NCBI GenBank assembly: GCA_002698425.1
Contig: NZXU01000093.1
Location: 1-46,170 of the forward strand
DNA length: 46,170 nt
DNA from: Ahrensia sp.
Lineage (GTDB): Bacteria > Pseudomonadota > Alphaproteobacteria > Rhizobiales > Rhizobiaceae
Reading direction: 5' to 3'
Below the pieces are notes generated by a model. The model saw only the letters and a list, made by a program, of their open reading frames with translations, searched no databases and was not told the origin of the DNA. The translations under genes were made by a program, and so were the position numbers. Below are positions 43,358 to 46,170 of this stretch, piece after piece (position 1 is the stretch's first letter; each line of letters starts with the position of its first letter).

Positions 43358-44341
43358 TTGACCGGGCTTTCACTCATCGTCGAAATGGACAATGCCGCGT
43401 TCATGGAATGGGACGAGGTCAGCGTTTGTTTCGACGCGCTGCGCCGGGAACTGGAGGAATGGAAATCGAGCCGTCCCGATGCCGGCGCGGAAGTGATCTT
43501 CGTCCAGCCGGGCGACGCCGCGGATGCACAGGCATTGCGCGAGAAAGTCGAGTCCCAGGTCCCGGCGTTGGCGCAGCTTGCCGCGATGCAATTCCGCTGG
43601 GTTCCCGATGGCCGCTATTACGATCTCAAGAATGAGGGCGTCCGGTCCGCGAAGGGCGATGTCGTCGTCTTCTACGATTCCGACACGACGCCGGAGCGCG
43701 GATGGCTGAAGGCCATGGCCGAGCCCTTCGACGATCCCGGCCTTATCGGCGTCTACGGCATGACGACGCTGGCCTATGACGATTTTCTGTCCCGCGTCTA
43801 TGCGTTGTACTGGTTCTTTCCGCTGCGCAGGAACGATGACCGCAAGGCGGCGAAACGATCGTTGAACGCCAACAATTGCGCGTTCCGCCGCGACTGGATC
43901 GCCGCCAATCCGTTTCCGTATCATCCCGGGTTCAAGGTGTCGTGCAGCATGCTCTGGCGCCGCATTCTCAGCGAGAACATCCCCATGGTCCGCGTCGATG
44001 TCTGGGTGCTTCACAGGCCGCCGCGCGGGCTGGATTTCTTTGTCTGGCGCGCATTGGTCGCCGGACGCGACCAGGATCGCCGCTATGCCGAATTCCGGTC
44101 GCCGAACCGCGGCAAGCGGCTTGGGCATGCCTTTTCGCGGCTTATCTCGCAAATGTGGGAAACGGCCCGCCGAACAATCCTGCATCACGCCGATGTGGGG
44201 ATCCCGGCCTGGCAGGCGCCGGCGGCCTTCCTCCTGTGGTCGGGCTTCGTCCTGCTGACCTTCGCCGGCCATGTCGGCCATGTCCTTCGCGGCGGCGATG
44301 ATCGGGTCGAGACGGTCCCCGATGCGATCAAGGTCAGCTGA
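43358..44341 (+). CDS. Glycosyltransferase (GT2-like)
   Basis: I set the start at TTG 43358 with GGGAG upstream, giving 327 residues opening MTGLSLIVEMDNAAFMEWDE. The core has DLKNEGVRSAKGDVVVFYDSDTTPERGWLKAM with DSDT as the DxD motif, SLNANNCAFRRDWI in the acceptor region, and late Trp/aromatic-rich parts. A hydrophobic segment near the C-terminus (AAFLLWSGFVLLTFAGHVGHVL) suggests membrane contact. It shares one base (TGATG) with the next glycosyltransferase, so the two are made together. Sugar and acceptor unknown. Confidence 0.85.
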   Translation: MTGLSLIVEMDNAAFMEWDEVSVCFDALRRELEEWKSSRPDAGAEVIFVQPGDAADAQALREKVESQVPALAQLAAMQFRWVPDGRYYDLKNEGVRSAKGDVVVFYDSDTTPERGWLKAMAEPFDDPGLIGVYGMTTLAYDDFLSRVYALYWFFPLRRNDDRKAAKRSLNANNCAFRRDWIAANPFPYHPGFKVSCSMLWRRILSENIPMVRVDVWVLHRPPRGLDFFVWRALVAGRDQDRRYAEFRSPNRGKRLGHAFSRLISQMWETARRTILHHADVGIPAWQAPAAFLLWSGFVLLTFAGHVGHVLRGGDDRVETVPDAIKVS

Positions 44342-45312
44342 TGACCGACGAGCCGCTGATTTCGGTCATCACGCCGACCTACAATCGCGCCCATGTCCTG
44401 GGGCGCGCCATTGGAAGTCTCCGCAGCCAGACGCTGGACAATTACGAACATATCATCGTCGACGACGGGTCGTCCGACGATACGAGAGATATCGTCGCCG
44501 CCTTCGCGGACGATCGCATCCGGTATCTGGCGCTGCCCGAGAGGCGCGGCGCCAATACGGCGCGCAATGCGGGGCTCGACATGGCGCGCGCGCCGCTCGT
44601 GACCTTCCTGGATTCCGACGACGAATACCGGCCCCACCGTCTCGAGACGACGGTGGGGCTGTTTTCCCGTCACCCCGAGATCGGTCTGGTGTCGACCTCC
44701 TTCATCACCGAAAAGGGCGGCGTTGCGCTGAAAAGCATCAATGGCGATGCCCTCCTTGCGCCCGACACCTTCGAGCGCGCGCTGATTTCCCACGCCATCT
44801 TCATCGCCGGATCGGCGATCACGGCGCGGCGTTCAACGATTCGCGCCGCCGGCGGTTTCGATCCGACGCTGTGGCGCATGCAAGACCGCGAATTGCTCCT
44901 GAGGATGGCGCGCGGCGAAGGGGTGCTGCTGTCCTCGGATGTCGACTGGATCAAGCATGAGAGCCCGGATTCGATCTCCCGGCCGATCGAGGGATACGTC
45001 CAGGCGTTTTCCGAACTCGCGGCCCGGCATCCGAACCTGCGGGAGAATTATCCGCGGATCGTCGCCTATATCGTGGCGCGCCACATTCTTCACGCCCTGC
45101 TGCGCCGCCGCCCCGGTCTCGCCCTGGCGGAGTATCGCGCCAATCGCCGAAGCCCGGCGCTGCGCTTCACGCCCGCGGACCTCGTCGCCGGCTATATAGA
45201 GGGAAAGAAGCTCCGCCGGCAGGTCCGCGAGGACGTGCGGCGGGCGCCGGTCCCGGCGCCGCGCCCTTCGCCAGCTGCGGGCGACGTCTCCGGCGTCATC
45301 CAGGCATGCTGA
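44341..45312 (+). CDS. Family 2 glycosyltransferase
   Basis: The 323-residue protein is a classic GT-A family 2 enzyme: ISVITPTYNRAHVLGRAIGSL, IIVDDGSSDDTRDIVAA, GANTARNAGLDMARAPLVTFLDSDDEY with the DSDD catalytic-metal site, and GGFDPTLWRMQDREL in the acceptor half. No membrane span is evident. It is the third gene of the plus-strand glycan set, overlapping the previous one by one base. Its end overlaps the convergent DUF2461 gene by 17 bases. Confidence 0.92.
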   Translation: MTDEPLISVITPTYNRAHVLGRAIGSLRSQTLDNYEHIIVDDGSSDDTRDIVAAFADDRIRYLALPERRGANTARNAGLDMARAPLVTFLDSDDEYRPHRLETTVGLFSRHPEIGLVSTSFITEKGGVALKSINGDALLAPDTFERALISHAIFIAGSAITARRSTIRAAGGFDPTLWRMQDRELLLRMARGEGVLLSSDVDWIKHESPDSISRPIEGYVQAFSELAARHPNLRENYPRIVAYIVARHILHALLRRRPGLALAEYRANRRSPALRFTPADLVAGYIEGKKLRRQVREDVRRAPVPAPRPSPAAGDVSGVIQAC

Positions 45313-45961
45313 GAAAACGCCAGAACGGCAGCAGCTTTTCGAAATGGCCCAGGCAGTCCTGCATGAGGCCGGGACCGGTCGCCGAGTGCGGGCCGTCGAA
45401 ATCGCGCCATACCGCAAGCCCCTTGTGCAGCGACAGCGCCGCATAGGGGTGGTCGGCGGGGAACCCGGCCGGCACCCGCTTCAGCGCCGGCTCGCTCAGC
45501 CGGTAGCCGTCGGCGACGAGGCCGTCGATCATCTTTCCCAGTTCCTTGCCGCGCGCGCCCGCGATCGTCTTGCGATAGCGCTCCAGCATCGGCTTGGGGA
45601 ATTCGAACGTGCCGCATCCCACGGTGCAATACTCCGTCGAAACGCCGAACATGAAGGACGGCGCGCCCTGGCCGCCGCCGACAGGCGTCCAGGAGATGTG
45701 GATATGGGCGTTATAGGGCGACTTGTCCTTCGAGAAGCGGATATCGCGGTTGATGCGGAAGATCTTCGGCTTCTGCGCCGCGCCGGTCAGCCGCTCCAGT
45801 TCGCCGGCCATGATGTCGGAGAAGGCCTTGGCCGGGGCCTTCACAGCGGCCTCGTAGGTCTTGCGGTTGGCGTCGAACCAGTCGCGGCTGTTGTTGGCCT
45901 TCAGGCCGGCGAGGAAGGCGAGGGTTTCGTCGCTGAAGCCGGAAACATCCATTGCGGGCAT
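45296..45961 (-). CDS. DUF2461 (TIGR02453) family protein
   Basis: From ATG 45961 (MPAMDVSGFSDETLAFLAGL) the protein has 221 residues and GGAGG seven bases upstream. Family marks are LAGLKANNSRDWFDANRKTYE, FRINRDIRFSKDKSPYNAHIHISW and the late LHKGLAVWRDF. The family is common in bacteria and its function is unknown; the basic RxNRDxRFSKDKSPY block resembles a phosphate-binding site. Longer upstream frames lack a ribosome site and would run into a repeat element. Confidence 0.88.
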   Translation of the reverse strand: MPAMDVSGFSDETLAFLAGLKANNSRDWFDANRKTYEAAVKAPAKAFSDIMAGELERLTGAAQKPKIFRINRDIRFSKDKSPYNAHIHISWTPVGGGQGAPSFMFGVSTEYCTVGCGTFEFPKPMLERYRKTIAGARGKELGKMIDGLVADGYRLSEPALKRVPAGFPADHPYAALSLHKGLAVWRDFDGPHSATGPGLMQDCLGHFEKLLPFWRFLSMPG

Positions 45962-45992
45962 GGCGTGTCCTCCAGAGCCGTTCATCTTAAAA

Positions 45993-46114
45993 TGGAATCG
46001 TTTGAACGCCGGGATTTCGCGGTCTGGAAAGGAGCGTGAGGCGACGCGGTGCAGGCACCGCGAGCGTCGCGCGACAATGTCCAGGGCGTGAAAGACCAAG
46101 TTCAAGCGATTGCA
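45993..46114. repeat. Inverted-repeat intergenic element with internal hairpin
   Basis: TGGAATCGTTTGAAC (45993-46007) and GTTCAAGCGATTGCA (46100-46114) are inverted repeats with 13 of 15 positions matching. Between them lies a strong hairpin CGCGGTGC-AG-GCACCGCG (46045-46062), flanked by GCGACGC and GCGTCGC (46041-46047, 46064-46070) that can extend it. The layout suggests a small non-coding mobile or mosaic element; it differs from the two other repeat elements in this window. No gene is seen from 45962 to the end of the window. Confidence 0.55.
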
Positions 46115-46170
46115 GTTTAGAACGGAGTTCCAAAGCTTTACCCGCCTCAAGGCTTGGATGGATTTTCCGC

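Noticed and set aside
40863..45312. Genomic island integrated at tRNA-Arg(CCT)
   Set aside because: No integrase follows the tRNA and I found no repeat of its 3' end downstream in this window. Only the gene content hints at it.

Overview
The window comes from the chromosome of a high-GC alphaproteobacterium of the order Rhizobiales (Hyphomicrobiales), most likely in or near Rhizobiaceae. The inference rests on gene order and families typical of that group: the TIGR02302 protein, the ftsE-ftsX-ydcF-plsC block, hisC-tyrC, the cobS-cobT cobaltochelatase pair beside a J-domain protein and bolA, and the aroK-aroB-corC / xerD / accA block. No taxon below order can be fixed from sequence reading alone. 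Most of the window is ordinary core metabolism and envelope biology; I see no phage, transposase, toxin-antitoxin or CRISPR locus.

Layout. 1-5.4 kb: end of argH, a small LptM-type lipoprotein, lysA, and a large TIGR02302/DUF4175 membrane protein. 5.4-7.0 kb (minus): membrane protein, hpt and a single-domain response regulator. 7.2-10.6 kb (plus): ftsE-ftsX, a YdcF protein and plsC. 10.6-16.9 kb: ChaC-type enzyme, DUF2125 and DUF1993 proteins, hisC-tyrC, a methyltransferase divergent from gloB, and a cupin. 16.9-20.3 kb (minus): MarR-GNAT fusion, lysoplasmalogenase-like protein, EamA exporter, DUF3108 protein. 20.4-21.6 kb: rpmB with a good promoter and terminator, then a yhhQ queuosine-precursor transporter. 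Its start codon is embedded in what looks like a preQ1-I riboswitch. 21.6-26.7 kb: phytase-like protein, cobT, cobS, J-domain protein, bolA.

26.7-30.2 kb (minus) looks like an accessory insertion between two conserved blocks. It holds a DUF305 membrane protein, a c-type cytochrome, a 39-residue Gly/Phe-rich membrane peptide, a CYTH protein and an MFS exporter with a histidine-rich tail; metal or redox stress is a reasonable guess. 30.2-33.3 kb: corC-like, aroB, aroK. 33.4-36.9 kb: a 49-residue membrane protein, a gene-poor stretch with an inverted-repeat element, xerD, accA, and an L,D-transpeptidase lipoprotein. 36.9-40.8 kb: TusA-like protein, CobW-type metallochaperone, D,D-carboxypeptidase, M20 amidohydrolase.

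After tRNA-Arg(CCT) at 40.9 kb the content turns accessory. There are two very small proteins, then a surface-glycan type cluster of one divergent glycosyltransferase, an HD-like protein of unknown function and two overlapping glycosyltransferases. A DUF2461 gene and another inverted-repeat element end the window.

The most interesting signals are the compact riboswitch candidate before yhhQ, the accessory DUF305/cytochrome/His-tail exporter block, the glycan cluster with its HD-like partner, and three unlike inverted-repeat intergenic elements. Several small genes (57, 39, 49 and 47 residues) and non-ATG starts (lysA, ftsE, gloB, a glycosyltransferase) would be easy to miss.
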